Assembly: GCA_019233055.1 (NCBI GenBank) | Contig: JAFAMV010000229.1 | Coordinates: 1 to 36,687 of the forward strand | DNA from: Curvibacter sp. | GTDB taxonomy: Bacteria > Pseudomonadota > Gammaproteobacteria > Burkholderiales > Burkholderiaceae_C | Length of the DNA: 36,687 nucleotides | Reading direction: 5' to 3' | Shown here: positions 1 to 8,518 of the stretch, piece after piece | Numbering within the stretch: position 1 is the stretch's first letter | How the letters are laid out: each line of letters begins with the position of its first letter | Notes under the pieces: generated by a model | Told to the model about the DNA's origin: nothing | Seen by the model: only the letters and a program-made list of their open reading frames with translations | Database searches by the model: none | Program-made: the position numbers and the translations under genes

Positions 1-204
1 GAGATCCTGGTGCTCGACGAGCCCACCGCCTCGCTCGACGGCGACACCGGCCGCATGATCATCGCCTTCGTCAAGGAGAAGATCCTCAACGAACGGCGCT
101 GCATCCTCATCGTCACCCATGACGCGCGCATCAACGAATACGCCGACCGCATCGTGCACATGGAAAACGGGCGCATCACCGCCTTCGACAAGGGCACCGA
201 ATGA
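1..204 (+). CDS. ABC exporter ATP-binding subunit, C-terminal fragment (DevA-like)
   Basis: This is the last 67 codons of an ABC ATPase; the 5' part lies outside the window. The fragment starts inside Walker B (LVLDEP), followed by the D-loop (SLD) and the H-loop histidine (VTHD). It ends in the usual RIVHMENGRI tail of lipoprotein/MacB/DevA-type ATPases. The stop overlaps the next start as ATGA (201-204), so the membrane-fusion protein is translationally coupled. The protein should be cytoplasmic and energise the permease encoded at 2824-3975. The ABC ATPase identity is certain from the motifs. The DevA subfamily is inferred from its partners, a membrane-fusion protein and an FtsX-type permease. 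Confidence 0.93.
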   Translation, partial: EILVLDEPTASLDGDTGRMIIAFVKEKILNERRCILIVTHDARINEYADRIVHMENGRITAFDKGTE

Positions 205-1286
205 ACAAGAACCTGATCTTCGCCCTGTCCGTGGCCGGCATCGTGGCCGGCCTGGCCGGGGCCTATGTGTTCTCCATCGAGCACAAGAGCCCGCCGCCGG
301 TGTTCCAGCCGGCCAACAGCCCCTACCCCAGCGCCATCTATGCCAACGGCATCATCGAGAGCCGCCAGGACAGCGGCGCCAACATCAACCTCTACGCCGA
401 AGTGGCGGCCCCGGTGACCCGGGTGCTGGTCCATGAAGGCCAGAGCGTCAAGGCCGGCACGGCCCTGCTCAGCCTCGACGACACGGTGCAGCGCGCCAGC
501 ACCGAGCAGTTGCGCCTGCAGGCGCAGGCGGCCCAGGCCCTGCTCGACGAACTCAGGGCCCAGCCGCGCAAGGAGACCCTGGAGATCGCCAGGGCGCAGC
601 TCGTGCAGGCCGAGGCCAATCTGCAGACCGCCGCCGACCAGTACGCCAAACGCCGCGCCAGCCACGAGATCGACGCCCGCTCGATCAGCCAGGATGCGCT
701 GGACAGCGCCCGAGACGGCGCCGTGCAGGCCGAGGCCGCCGTCCAGGTCGCACGGCGCCAGCTCGAGCTGACCCAGGCCGGCGCCTGGCGCTACGACATC
801 GAGAACCAGCAAAGGCAGCTCGAGGCCCTGCAGCAGGCCTACCAATCGGCCAAGGCCCAACTGGCCAAGTACACGGTCCGGGCCCAGGTCGACGGCGTGG
901 TGCTGGCCGTCAACAGCACCGCGGGCAGCTTCACCTCGAGCGCCGGCGCCTACAACCCCTATACCCAGGGCAACGATCCGCTGATCGTCATGAGCTCGCC
1001 CCAGGACACGCTGGCGGTGCGCTGCTATGTCGACGAGATCCTGGTCTCGCGCCTGCCGGACGCCCAGCACATCCGGGCCCAGATGGCCCTGCGCGGCAGC
1101 GAGCACAAGGTCGACCTGGTCTTCGACCGGGTGCAGCCCCTGGTCTCGCCCAAGATCCAGCTCTCGGACCAGCGCCAGGAGAAGGTCGACCTGCGCGTGC
1201 TGCCGGTGCTGTTCCATTTCGAGCGCAAGGACCTGTCCGCCGTCTACCCGGGCCAGATGGTGGACGTCTACATAGGACAGAAATAG
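201..1286 (+). CDS. Periplasmic adaptor (HlyD/DevB-type membrane-fusion protein) of ABC exporter
   Basis: The protein has 361 aa. An N-terminal membrane anchor spans about residues 5-25. A first lipoyl half follows (AEVAAPVTRVLVHEGQSVKAGTALL split over residues 67-92), then a long Ala/Gln/Arg-rich alpha-helical hairpin at about 95-215. The second lipoyl half (YTVRAQVDGVVLAV) and beta-barrel domains complete the fold. This is the standard architecture of adaptors that bridge an inner-membrane ABC permease to a TolC-like outer-membrane channel. It overlaps the ATPase gene by 4 bp, and its stop shares one base with the GTG of the next gene. Of the known adaptor groups it best fits the DevB branch because of the paired DevC-like permease. 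The substrate cannot be told from sequence. Confidence 0.9.
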   Translation: MNKNLIFALSVAGIVAGLAGAYVFSIEHKSPPPVFQPANSPYPSAIYANGIIESRQDSGANINLYAEVAAPVTRVLVHEGQSVKAGTALLSLDDTVQRASTEQLRLQAQAAQALLDELRAQPRKETLEIARAQLVQAEANLQTAADQYAKRRASHEIDARSISQDALDSARDGAVQAEAAVQVARRQLELTQAGAWRYDIENQQRQLEALQQAYQSAKAQLAKYTVRAQVDGVVLAVNSTAGSFTSSAGAYNPYTQGNDPLIVMSSPQDTLAVRCYVDEILVSRLPDAQHIRAQMALRGSEHKVDLVFDRVQPLVSPKIQLSDQRQEKVDLRVLPVLFHFERKDLSAVYPGQMVDVYIGQK

Positions 1287-2827
1287 TGTTGCCGCGCACG
1301 CCCCACCCCCTGTCGGCCCCGGCACCCCTGTCGGCCCCGGCACCCCGGCCGGCCCGGCGCGGCCGGCCCCTGCTGGCGGCGCTGAGCGCCCTGCTGCTCG
1401 GCGCCTGCACGCTGGGCCCCGACTTCCAGCGGCCGCCCGCCCCCGAGGCCGATCACTACAGCGCCGACCGCCTCGCCACGGACACCGTCAGTGCGGCGGG
1501 CACCTCGCAGCACCTGCGCCACGGCGCGGCACTGCCCACCGACTGGTGGCGCGGCCTGGGTTCGCCCGAACTGGACGACCTGGTCGACCAGGCCCTGACC
1601 CAGAACCCCGGCCTGCAGGCCGCGGAGGCGAGCCTGCGGCGCAGCCAGGCCAACCTGCTGGCCGGCGCGGGCGTGTTCTATCCCCAGATCGGCCTGAGCG
1701 CCGCCAGCAACCGCGAACGCAGCGCCCCGCAGGCCAACAATTCGACCCTGCCCAGCTCGATCTTCAATGTCAGCACCGTGGGCCTCAGCGTCGGCTATGC
1801 GCTCGACCTCTTCGGCCTGCAGCGCCGCACCGTCGAAGGCCTGGAGGCCCAGGCCGATGAGCAGCAGGCCCTGGCCCGGGCGGCCCGGCTGAGCCTGGTG
1901 GCCAATGTGGTGAACACCAGCATCGCCCGCTCGGCCTACCAGGCCCAGGTCGACACCACCCTCGCGCTGACCGCTCTGCAGCGCCAGCAACTGGCCCTCA
2001 CCGAGGCCCAGGTGCGCGCCGGCACCACCGCCTACGCCAGCCTGCCCGGCCTGCGCAGCCAGATCGCCGGCAACGAGGCCTCGCTGGAGCCCTTGCGGCA
2101 GAAACGCGACCAGGCCGGGCACCTGCTGGACAGCCTGGTGAGCGGCACGCCCGGCCCCCAGGCCCTGCCCCTGATCCCGCTGCAGCGCTATGCCCTGCCC
2201 GGGACCCTGCCCCTGAGCCTGCCCTCCGAGCTGGTGCGCCAGCGCCCCGACATCCTCGCCTCCGAGGCCGAACTCCATGCGGCCAGCGCTGCGGTCGGCG
2301 TGGCCACCGCCAGCCTCTTCCCCAGCATCAGCCTCAACGCCAGCTATGGCGTGGCAGGCAATGCCTTCGGCAATCTGTCCGGGCCGACGCAGCGTTTCTG
2401 GAGCGTGGGCCCCTCGGTCAACCTGCCGCTGTTCCAGGGCGGCAGCCAGTGGTATGGGCGCCAGGCCGCACTCGCAGGGTATGAGCAGGCCCAGGGCAGC
2501 TACCGGCAGACCGTGCTCAACGCCTTCGCCCAGGTGGCCGACTGCCTGAGCGCCCTGGACCACGATGCACGCGCCCTGCAGGCCAGCGAGGAGGCCCGTG
2601 CCGCCGCCCGCGAAGCGCTCGCGCTGTCCGATGCCAGCTACCGCGCGGGCCTCGGCGCCTACCTCGATCTGCTCGCCGCCGACATCCAGCTGCACCAGAC
2701 CGAACTCGCCTGGCTGCAGGCCTTCGCCCTGCGCGAACAGGACACCGTGGCCCTTTTTGCGGCCCTGGGCGGCGGCTGGTGGCATGCATCGGCTGCGGCC
2801 GCAACCGCCTCGGAGCCTAGCCCATGA
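1286..2827 (+). CDS. Outer-membrane efflux lipoprotein, NodT/TolC family
   Basis: The protein has 513 aa. A GTG start at 1286 overlaps the previous stop. A long signal region ends in a lipobox (LLGAC) with Cys41 as the probable lipidation site, followed by TLGPDFQRP, a hallmark of NodT-type outer-membrane factors (OprM, CusC). Two OEP repeats follow, with typical blocks such as LVDQALTQNP, LPSELVRQRPDILASEAEL and LNAFAQVADCL. It would form a trimeric channel through the outer membrane for the adaptor and ABC pump of the same operon. The signal region carries an 18-bp tandem duplication at 1310-1345 (repeated LSAPAP). Finding the channel gene between adaptor and permease is less usual than a trailing position. 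Confidence 0.92.
   Translation: MLPRTPHPLSAPAPLSAPAPRPARRGRPLLAALSALLLGACTLGPDFQRPPAPEADHYSADRLATDTVSAAGTSQHLRHGAALPTDWWRGLGSPELDDLVDQALTQNPGLQAAEASLRRSQANLLAGAGVFYPQIGLSAASNRERSAPQANNSTLPSSIFNVSTVGLSVGYALDLFGLQRRTVEGLEAQADEQQALARAARLSLVANVVNTSIARSAYQAQVDTTLALTALQRQQLALTEAQVRAGTTAYASLPGLRSQIAGNEASLEPLRQKRDQAGHLLDSLVSGTPGPQALPLIPLQRYALPGTLPLSLPSELVRQRPDILASEAELHAASAAVGVATASLFPSISLNASYGVAGNAFGNLSGPTQRFWSVGPSVNLPLFQGGSQWYGRQAALAGYEQAQGSYRQTVLNAFAQVADCLSALDHDARALQASEEARAAAREALALSDASYRAGLGAYLDLLAADIQLHQTELAWLQAFALREQDTVALFAALGGGWWHASAAAATASEPSP
1310..1345 (+). repeat. 18-bp perfect tandem duplication in outer-membrane factor signal region
   Basis: Bases 1310-1327 are repeated exactly at 1328-1345. 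The result is a duplicated LSAPAP peptide just before the hydrophobic core of the signal peptide. The repeat is in frame and probably arose by replication slippage. Confidence 0.9.
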
Positions 2828-3975
2828 ACCTGCGGCAGGACCTGGGCATCATGCGCATCGGCCTCAAGCTGCTGGTCAACGACAGGGGCAAGTTCTCGGC
2901 CCTGCTGCTGGGCATCACCTTCGCCGTCTTCCTGATGGCGCAGATGACCTCGATGTTCGCCGGCATCCTGAACCGGGCCTATTCGACCGTCACCAACATC
3001 GGCGCCGAGGTCTGGGTCATGGACCCGGCGGTCAACACCCCGGCCAGCCCCATCCCGCTGCCCGACTACGTGCTCGATGCGGTGCGCAGCATCGACGGGG
3101 TGAGCTATGCGGTGCCCATCTTCATCGGCAGCGCCCAGGTCAAGCTGGCTTCGGGCACCTTCCAGGGCGTGAGCGTGGTGGGCCTGGACGACAACAGCCT
3201 GTTCGGGCGTCCGGCGCTGGAGAGCGGCCAGATCCAGGACATCTTTGCCGACAACGGCTTCGTGGTGGTGCACGACTCGGAGTTCAACAAGCTCGAGAAC
3301 CCCCGGATCGGCACCAGTTTCGAGCTCAACGACCACCGCAGCGTGATCGTCGGCATCGCCCGGGTCGCGGCCAACGGGCTCAACGGCGTGCCCACGCTCT
3401 ACACCACCTTCAGCCGCGCCACCTCCTACCTGCCCACCACGCGCTTCAACACCTCCTATGTGCTGGTCAAGCCCAAGTCGGCCGCGGCGATCGCCCACAT
3501 CCAGGCCGAAGTGGCCCGGCTGGGCTACGTGGCACGCACCCGGCAGGAGTTCAACCAGCTGACCGCCCACTTCTACACCTACCAGACCGGCATCGGCACC
3601 AACCTGCTCCTGATGACCATCATCAGCTTCATCGTCGGCCTGTCGATCTCGGGCCAGACCTTCTACACCTTCATCATCGAGAACCTGGAGAAGTTCGGCG
3701 CCCTCAAGGCCATCGGCGCGCGGAACCGCCAGCTGGTCGTCATGATCCTGTTCATGGCCACCTTCACCGCCCTGACCGGCTACGGCCTGGGCATCGGGCT
3801 GGTGACGCTGATGATCTCGGTCGCCCATGCCGAGCTGCCCAACTACGCCGCCATCACCACCTTCGGCAACCTCGGCATGGCCTTCGTCATGGTGCTGGTG
3901 ATCGCCGCCATCTCCAGCTATGTCGGCATCCGGCGCGTGCTGCGCATCGAACCGTTCGACATCTTCCGGGGCTGA
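2824..3975 (+). CDS. ABC exporter permease, FtsX/DevC type
   Basis: The protein has 383 aa. One membrane segment lies near residues 20-45. A large periplasmic domain follows at about 50-255, and then a C-terminal FtsX domain with three further membrane segments. The FtsX domain includes the cytoplasmic coupling motif ENLEKFGALKAIGA, seen in DevC and MacB-like permeases. The start overlaps the upstream stop (ATGA at 2824-2827). With the ATPase, adaptor and outer-membrane factor it completes a tripartite exporter. DevBCA in cyanobacteria exports heterocyst glycolipids together with TolC. In this organism the cargo may be a lipid, peptide or siderophore-like compound, which is inference only. 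Confidence 0.9.
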   Translation: MNLRQDLGIMRIGLKLLVNDRGKFSALLLGITFAVFLMAQMTSMFAGILNRAYSTVTNIGAEVWVMDPAVNTPASPIPLPDYVLDAVRSIDGVSYAVPIFIGSAQVKLASGTFQGVSVVGLDDNSLFGRPALESGQIQDIFADNGFVVVHDSEFNKLENPRIGTSFELNDHRSVIVGIARVAANGLNGVPTLYTTFSRATSYLPTTRFNTSYVLVKPKSAAAIAHIQAEVARLGYVARTRQEFNQLTAHFYTYQTGIGTNLLLMTIISFIVGLSISGQTFYTFIIENLEKFGALKAIGARNRQLVVMILFMATFTALTGYGLGIGLVTLMISVAHAELPNYAAITTFGNLGMAFVMVLVIAAISSYVGIRRVLRIEPFDIFRG

Positions 3976-4391
3976 ACCGTTCCTGCAGTCGGCACCCCGC
4001 ACGCGCGTCGCAGAGAGCGGCGCGATGCCCACTGCCAAAAGTAAATTCCAGGCAAAGCGTCAACCAGCCCCACAGAAACCTGATTAGCATTCCTCCCATG
4101 CAAGGCCATGATGTTCTGGCCCTTTTTTGAAGAGACTTCCAGGCATGTCGGCGCCTGCGCCATCCGCTGCCGGATCGATGCCAAACTCTTGAGTGAAGAC
4201 TGCCAGAGACCCTGACGAGGTGGTGTGTGCGCCCGTGTCCGGTTGCAGCCGATGGTGGGTCCTGGCGACTCCCACCGATGGAACTCATCTGGGTGGATCG
4301 GGACCAAGGCTGAGGCAAAACCCCTGCGTCATTTGGGTTGTGGGATGTACCCCGTACGTCTCGACCGGAATTCGCGTTTGATCACATTTCG
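3976..4391. other. Intergenic region between exporter operon and maf-like gene
   Basis: I see no convincing coding region in these 416 bp. The stretch is visibly less G+C-rich than the exporter operon. It contains a candidate intrinsic terminator (4104-4128) and an inverted repeat, GGTGGG/CCCACC with an 11-base loop (4254-4276). The promoter of the downstream gene must lie here, but no confident -35/-10 or sigma-28 match was found. Confidence 0.6.
4104..4128 (+). terminator. Candidate Rho-independent terminator of exporter operon
   Basis: A short hairpin pairs GGCCA (4104-4108) with TGGCC (4117-4121) across an 8-base loop and is followed by C and six T residues (4123-4128). It lies about 130 bp past the permease stop. 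The stem is only 5 bp, so strength is uncertain. Confidence 0.5.
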
Positions 4392-5702
4392 ATGACGCTC
4401 CTTTTTGAACAGCAAATGTCCCTCATCCAGGATCGCTGGCCGTCTCTGCATCGACGGTTGCGTACGCTACTGGATGACAAAGTCCATCCTGTACCTGACG
4501 TCCAAAGGATCCAAGGGCGGGCCGGGACGCTCAGCATCGCCGGGCTGCAGTTGAGCAGCCGCCATGCCCCTGAGGCTGAAGCCCTGCGTCAAGCGGGCAC
4601 GCTCCCGAAAGCCAAGACGCTCCACATCTACGGCCCAGCACTGGGCGAACTTCCCAGAACGCTGCTGAGCACCCGCAAACGCCTCAAGCGCCTGGCTGTC
4701 CACCTGCTGAATCCGCAGGTTTTCCTGCTTGTGTTGAAGAACTCCGACCAATCGGATTGGATGCAGGACGAACGGGTTCAAATTGATCTGGCGGCGGATT
4801 ACGCCGAGGTGAGCGCCCCATTCTTCGCCCACCCTGCCGAATTGGTCCTGGCCGACAATGCCTCGGCACGCGTGCGCGATCGATTGATCGCCGAGAACAC
4901 GCTCAACTTTGTCCGCCAGACCTTTCGCCCGGACCATCCCTTGCTTTCCAGGCGCCTGTCGGGCAACACCCATCTGATCCAGTCCGACCCCGATGTGTCC
5001 AGCCTGTTCGCCAGTGCACCCGGCCGGCCGGCCGTGGTCGTTGGCACCGGCCCCAGCCTGGAAAAGATGCTGCCCGAGCTGCAACAGATACACCAACAGG
5101 CCCCCCGGCCCCTGTTCATCGCAGCCGACACGGCGCTGCGCCCGTTGACCTTGGCCGGGATCACGCCAGACGTCGTCGTCAGCATCGATCACCGGACACA
5201 GGCCCGCTTTCTGCAATGCCCTGAGGCCGAGCGCATCACCTTGGTCTATGCCCCGGTCCTGCCCACCGAGGTTCTGGAGGCTTGGCCCGGCCCGCGCCTT
5301 TGCAGCTACAGCATGTCGGCGCTCTATGCCGGCCTGCGCCGAAGTCTGCCCCGCAGCGCACTCTTCAACGGTGGCAGCGTGATCCACCCGGCCGTGGATC
5401 TGGCCGTGAAGATGGGCGCCCAGCAGGTGACCCTGTATGGGACCGATTTCTGTTTTCCAGGGGGGAAGACCCATGCCCATTGGCCGGCAGGGGAACTCCA
5501 TACCGACCTGGACAGCGCGCGTCATTGGGTCCTGAACGGACGTGGCGAGCGTGTGCCTACCCACGCCAACTTTGCAAGCTATCTGGTGGAGCTTGAACGC
5601 TACATCCGGCGCCACCCCGGGGTCCGCTTCATCCAGGCCAGCCTGGACAGCGCCCGCATCGCCGGCAGCACATCACGCAAGGATGCGGCGCCATGCCCCT
5701 GA
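4392..5702 (+). CDS. Maf/DUF115-family protein (motility-associated glycosyltransferase-like)
   Basis: The product is 436 aa from ATG 4392. An in-frame ATG at 4338 would add 18 residues with little family character, so the later start is preferred. The central block VVVGTGPSLEKMLPEL (glycine near residue 218), followed by FIAADTALRPL, GITPDVVVSID and LYGTDFCFPGGKTH, matches the MptE-like/DUF115 domain of motility accessory factors. In Campylobacter, Aeromonas and Helicobacter these proteins transfer nonulosonic acids to flagellins in the cytoplasm. No flagellin or sugar-biosynthesis gene is in the window. Base composition is lower than in neighbouring genes (for example 32 of 60 G+C at 4741-4800), so recent acquisition is possible. 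It overlaps the next small gene by 10 bp. Confidence 0.8.
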   Translation: MTLLFEQQMSLIQDRWPSLHRRLRTLLDDKVHPVPDVQRIQGRAGTLSIAGLQLSSRHAPEAEALRQAGTLPKAKTLHIYGPALGELPRTLLSTRKRLKRLAVHLLNPQVFLLVLKNSDQSDWMQDERVQIDLAADYAEVSAPFFAHPAELVLADNASARVRDRLIAENTLNFVRQTFRPDHPLLSRRLSGNTHLIQSDPDVSSLFASAPGRPAVVVGTGPSLEKMLPELQQIHQQAPRPLFIAADTALRPLTLAGITPDVVVSIDHRTQARFLQCPEAERITLVYAPVLPTEVLEAWPGPRLCSYSMSALYAGLRRSLPRSALFNGGSVIHPAVDLAVKMGAQQVTLYGTDFCFPGGKTHAHWPAGELHTDLDSARHWVLNGRGERVPTHANFASYLVELERYIRRHPGVRFIQASLDSARIAGSTSRKDAAPCP

Positions 5703-5950
5703 CCCTCTCCAGCGAACTCCGCCAGCGGCTGCTCGATCTCGCCACCCAGTTGCGCATCGGGCTGAGCGTCGAAGCCACGGTCGCCTTGCCGAAGCTGATG
5801 ACAGACATCGTCGAACACCGCCGGAACGCCGGTACAGATGAGCTGAACAAGCTGGCAGGCCTCATGTCCGAATGCCAGGAGCAATGGCGTCGGCAGGACT
5901 GGATCGGCCTGGCCGACACCCTTGAATACGATATCGGCAATCCCGTCTGA
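5693..5950 (+). CDS. Small hypothetical protein coupled to Maf-like protein
   Basis: The product is 85 aa, predicted soluble and mostly helical, with no signal peptide, cysteine cluster or membrane segment. The start overlaps the maf-like gene by 10 bp, which implies co-translation. Its C-terminal part (QDWIGLADTLEYDI) resembles a tail I associate with small unnamed proteins found beside maf and flagellar genes, but I cannot assign a named family. A role as partner or adaptor of the Maf protein is inferred only from the overlap. It shares the lower G+C of its neighbour, consistent with the two genes having travelled together. Confidence 0.65.
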   Translation: MPLTLSSELRQRLLDLATQLRIGLSVEATVALPKLMTDIVEHRRNAGTDELNKLAGLMSECQEQWRRQDWIGLADTLEYDIGNPV

Positions 5951-6006
5951 TTGACCGGGGCGTCAGCCTCGCCTGGGTCGGTGAGAAGCCGCCACAATGT
6001 CGCTCC

Positions 6007-7176
6007 ATGCGACTTTCCGATGCCCTTCCCCGGTCGGCTTCCCTGCTGGCGACCGTGCTCCTGCCACTGCTCAGCGGCTGCAGCTCGCTCGGCTACTACT
6101 GGCAGTCGGTGCACGGCCACCTCGAGGTGATGCGCGCCGCCCGCCCCATCGACGACTGGCTGCAGGACCCCGCCACGCCGCCGGCCCTCAAGGCCCGGCT
6201 CGAACTGGCCCGGCACATCCGGGCCTTCGCGGTCAGCGCGCTCGATCTGCCCGACAACGCCAGCTACCACCGCTATGCCGACCTGCATCGGTCTTCGGTG
6301 ATCTGGAACGTCACCGCCGCCGAGCCCTTCTCGCTGGAGCTGCACACCTGGTGCTTCCCGATCACCGGCTGCATCGGCTACCGGGGCTACTTCGATGTGG
6401 CCGACGCCCGCGCCGAGGCGCAGGCGCTGCAGGCCCGGGGCTTGGAGACCTTCGTCTACGGCGTGCCGGCCTATTCCACGCTGGGCTGGATGAACTGGGC
6501 CGGCGGCGACCCCCTTCTCAACACGGTGGTGGACTACCCCGACGGCGAACTGGCCCAGCTGATCTTCCATGAACTGGCGCACCAGGTGGTCTATGTCGAT
6601 GACGACACCACCTTCAACGAATCCTTCGCCACCGCCGTCGAACGCCTGGGGGTGCGCGAGTGGCTGGCCCGCGAAGCCAGCCCCGAGGCCCGCGCGGCCT
6701 ACGCCGCACTCGAGGTCGAACAGCAGCAGTTCCGCACGCTGACCCGCCAGGTCCGCCAGCAACTGCAGGCGCTCTACGCGCAGGAGACGCCCCCCGATCA
6801 GCCCCCCGAGCGGCGCCAGGCCCTCAAGGAGGAGGCCATGGCCGACTTCCGGGCCCGCTACGCCAGCCTGCGCCAGGGCTGGCATCTGGCACCACAGCGC
6901 CAGGCGGCCTACGACCAGTGGGTGGCCCGGGCCAACAATGCGGCCTTCGGCACACTGTCGGCCTACGACGCGCTGGTGCCCGCCTTCGAGGCCCTCTTCC
7001 GCCGCCAGGGCGGCTCCGGGCGCGAGGCCTGGACGCACTTCTATGATGCGGTGCGCCACCTGGCCGCCCTGCCCGACGGGCAGCGCCTGGCCGCGCTCGC
7101 CCGAGAGACCCCCGCCACCCCCGAGAACCGACCGGAGACCGAACTTGACCGCCCCAACGCTGAGCCTGCACCGTGA
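6007..7176 (+). CDS. Predicted zinc aminopeptidase lipoprotein (DUF2265/COG4324)
   Basis: The protein has 389 aa. The N-terminal signal ends in a lipobox (LLSGC, Cys25), so it is probably a membrane-anchored periplasmic lipoprotein. The gluzincin motif HELAH starts at His188 (FHELAHQ), and the downstream NESFATAVE supplies the likely third zinc ligand Glu. The preceding GYRGYFDVADARAEAQAL and PAYSTLGWM segments are typical of this predicted aminopeptidase family. The physiological substrate is unknown. The 3' end overlaps the following PHA-system gene by 32 bp. Confidence 0.85.
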   Translation: MRLSDALPRSASLLATVLLPLLSGCSSLGYYWQSVHGHLEVMRAARPIDDWLQDPATPPALKARLELARHIRAFAVSALDLPDNASYHRYADLHRSSVIWNVTAAEPFSLELHTWCFPITGCIGYRGYFDVADARAEAQALQARGLETFVYGVPAYSTLGWMNWAGGDPLLNTVVDYPDGELAQLIFHELAHQVVYVDDDTTFNESFATAVERLGVREWLAREASPEARAAYAALEVEQQQFRTLTRQVRQQLQALYAQETPPDQPPERRQALKEEAMADFRARYASLRQGWHLAPQRQAAYDQWVARANNAAFGTLSAYDALVPAFEALFRRQGGSGREAWTHFYDAVRHLAALPDGQRLAALARETPATPENRPETELDRPNAEPAP

Positions 7177-7468
7177 ACACCACCTGGACCTCCCCGCCGC
7201 CCGCGAGGTGGCGCGGCACTGGGCGGCCAAGGCAGAACAGAAGCTCGGCATGGCCTGCCGCTACGAAGAAGGCCCCGATCACGACACCCTGCATTTCAGC
7301 CGTACCGGCCTGGAGGGCCAGTTGCGGGTCGACGCCAAGTGCTTCGAGCTGCAGGCGCAGCTCAGCGGGATGATGGCCGCGTTCAAGGGCGCCATCGAGA
7401 CCGAGATCGTGCGCCAGCTCGACCGGCTCATCGCCGGCCGTGCCGACACGCCACACACCGGCGCCTGA
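7145..7468 (+). CDS. Polyhydroxyalkanoic acid system family protein
   Basis: The product is 107 aa. The chosen start is TTG 7145 because GGAG at 7134-7137 sits at proper spacing and family members begin at this position. No ATG is available in this frame before the conserved part. The motifs LDLPAAREVARHWAAKAEQK and LRVDAKCFELQAQLS fit the PHA granule-region protein family (PF09650), small proteins linked to polyhydroxyalkanoate metabolism and of unclear biochemical role. No PHA synthase or depolymerase lies in the window. It starts inside the aminopeptidase gene, so expression is probably coupled. Confidence 0.75.
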   Translation: MTAPTLSLHREHHLDLPAAREVARHWAAKAEQKLGMACRYEEGPDHDTLHFSRTGLEGQLRVDAKCFELQAQLSGMMAAFKGAIETEIVRQLDRLIAGRADTPHTGA

Positions 7469-7487
7469 GCCGGGCGGACGCCGCGCC

Positions 7488-8408
7488 ATGGCCCCTGTCT
7501 ACAACCTGGCCCGTTTCGACCTCATCTCGATCCGCCTGGCCGTCGCCTGCGCCCAGACCGGCAGCCTCACCGCCGCCGCGCGCGAAAACCACCTCGCGCT
7601 GGCCGCCGCCAGCCGCCGCCTGCGCGAGCTGGAAGACGCCGTGGCCATGCCGCTGTTCGAACGTCATGCCAAGGGCCTGAAGCCGACGGCGGCCGGCCGT
7701 CTGTTCGTCAAGCACGGACTGGACCTGCTGCAGACGCTGGACCAGCTCAGCACCGAACTGGCCGACCTGCGCCAGGGCATCACCCGCCACCTCCGGCTGT
7801 GTGCCAGCACGGCGGCGATCAACCAGTTCCTGCCCGGCCTGCTGGCGCGCTTCGGCGCGGCCCACCCCCAGGTGCAGGTCGACCTGGAAGAGCAGGTCTC
7901 CGACGCCGTGGTGAACAGCCTGCGCGAGGGCCGTGCCGACCTCGCCGTCTTCGTCGAAGGCCCGGACACCAGCGGGCTGCACACCCGGCTGTTCCGCCAT
8001 GACGAACTGGTGCTGGTGCTGCCGGCCGACCACGCCCTGGCCAAGGACAGCCGGGCCGGCCGGGCACTGGCCTTCGGCAACCTGCTCGACGAGCACTGGA
8101 TCAGCCTCGCCGCAGGCGCTGCCATGCTGCAGAAGCAACAGCAGGCGGCGCTGGCCGCCGGCCGCCCGCTCAAGCTGCGCATGCAGGTGCGCAGCTTCGA
8201 CGCGGTCTGCCACATGGTCGCCAGCGGGCTGGGCCTGGCCGTCCTGCCCAAGGCCGCCTGCCTGCCCATGGTGCGCGCCATGAAGCTGGCCTGGCGGCCC
8301 CTGTCGGACCCCTGGGCCCGGCGCCGTCTGCTGGTCGCCACCGCCGAAGGGCAGGCCGATGCCGGGGTGGAGAACCTGGTCCGTTTCCTGATTGAAAACG
8401 ATGACTGA
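7488..8408 (+). CDS. LysR-family transcriptional regulator
   Basis: The product is 306 aa from ATG 7488, 19 bp after the previous stop. The N-terminal winged helix-turn-helix is clear (TGSLTAAARENHLALAAASR, then LFERHAKGLKPTAAG). It is followed by a periplasmic-binding-protein-like effector domain with GLGLAVLPKAA near the C-terminus. Most LysR proteins regulate a divergent gene, but no divergent neighbour exists here; the next gene, 110 bp downstream, is co-directional. Target and ligand are unknown. Confidence 0.92.
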   Translation: MAPVYNLARFDLISIRLAVACAQTGSLTAAARENHLALAAASRRLRELEDAVAMPLFERHAKGLKPTAAGRLFVKHGLDLLQTLDQLSTELADLRQGITRHLRLCASTAAINQFLPGLLARFGAAHPQVQVDLEEQVSDAVVNSLREGRADLAVFVEGPDTSGLHTRLFRHDELVLVLPADHALAKDSRAGRALAFGNLLDEHWISLAAGAAMLQKQQQAALAAGRPLKLRMQVRSFDAVCHMVASGLGLAVLPKAACLPMVRAMKLAWRPLSDPWARRRLLVATAEGQADAGVENLVRFLIENDD

Positions 8409-8518
8409 CACTTGAGACATTCTTTAGGTATATTGGTCACAAATTGAAAACAATTGCCTGACCCGCAGGGCCGGCCAGCCCGCGCGGGACGTGTGATCAG
8501 TCCACGGATGCCGCCGCC

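Noticed and set aside
2659..4038. Long antisense open frames opposite the exporter, and similar ones opposite nearly every large gene (for example 16568-19618, 11694-13961, 23641-26235, 34606-36393)
   Set aside because: They mirror strong family-matched genes on the other strand, have Gly/Arg/His/Gln-rich composition typical of antisense frames in high-G+C DNA, and show no domains.
8409..8518. Sigma-70 promoter ahead of the EAL response regulator (TTGAGA and TATATT)
   Set aside because: The two elements are only 11 bp apart, too close for a functional promoter.
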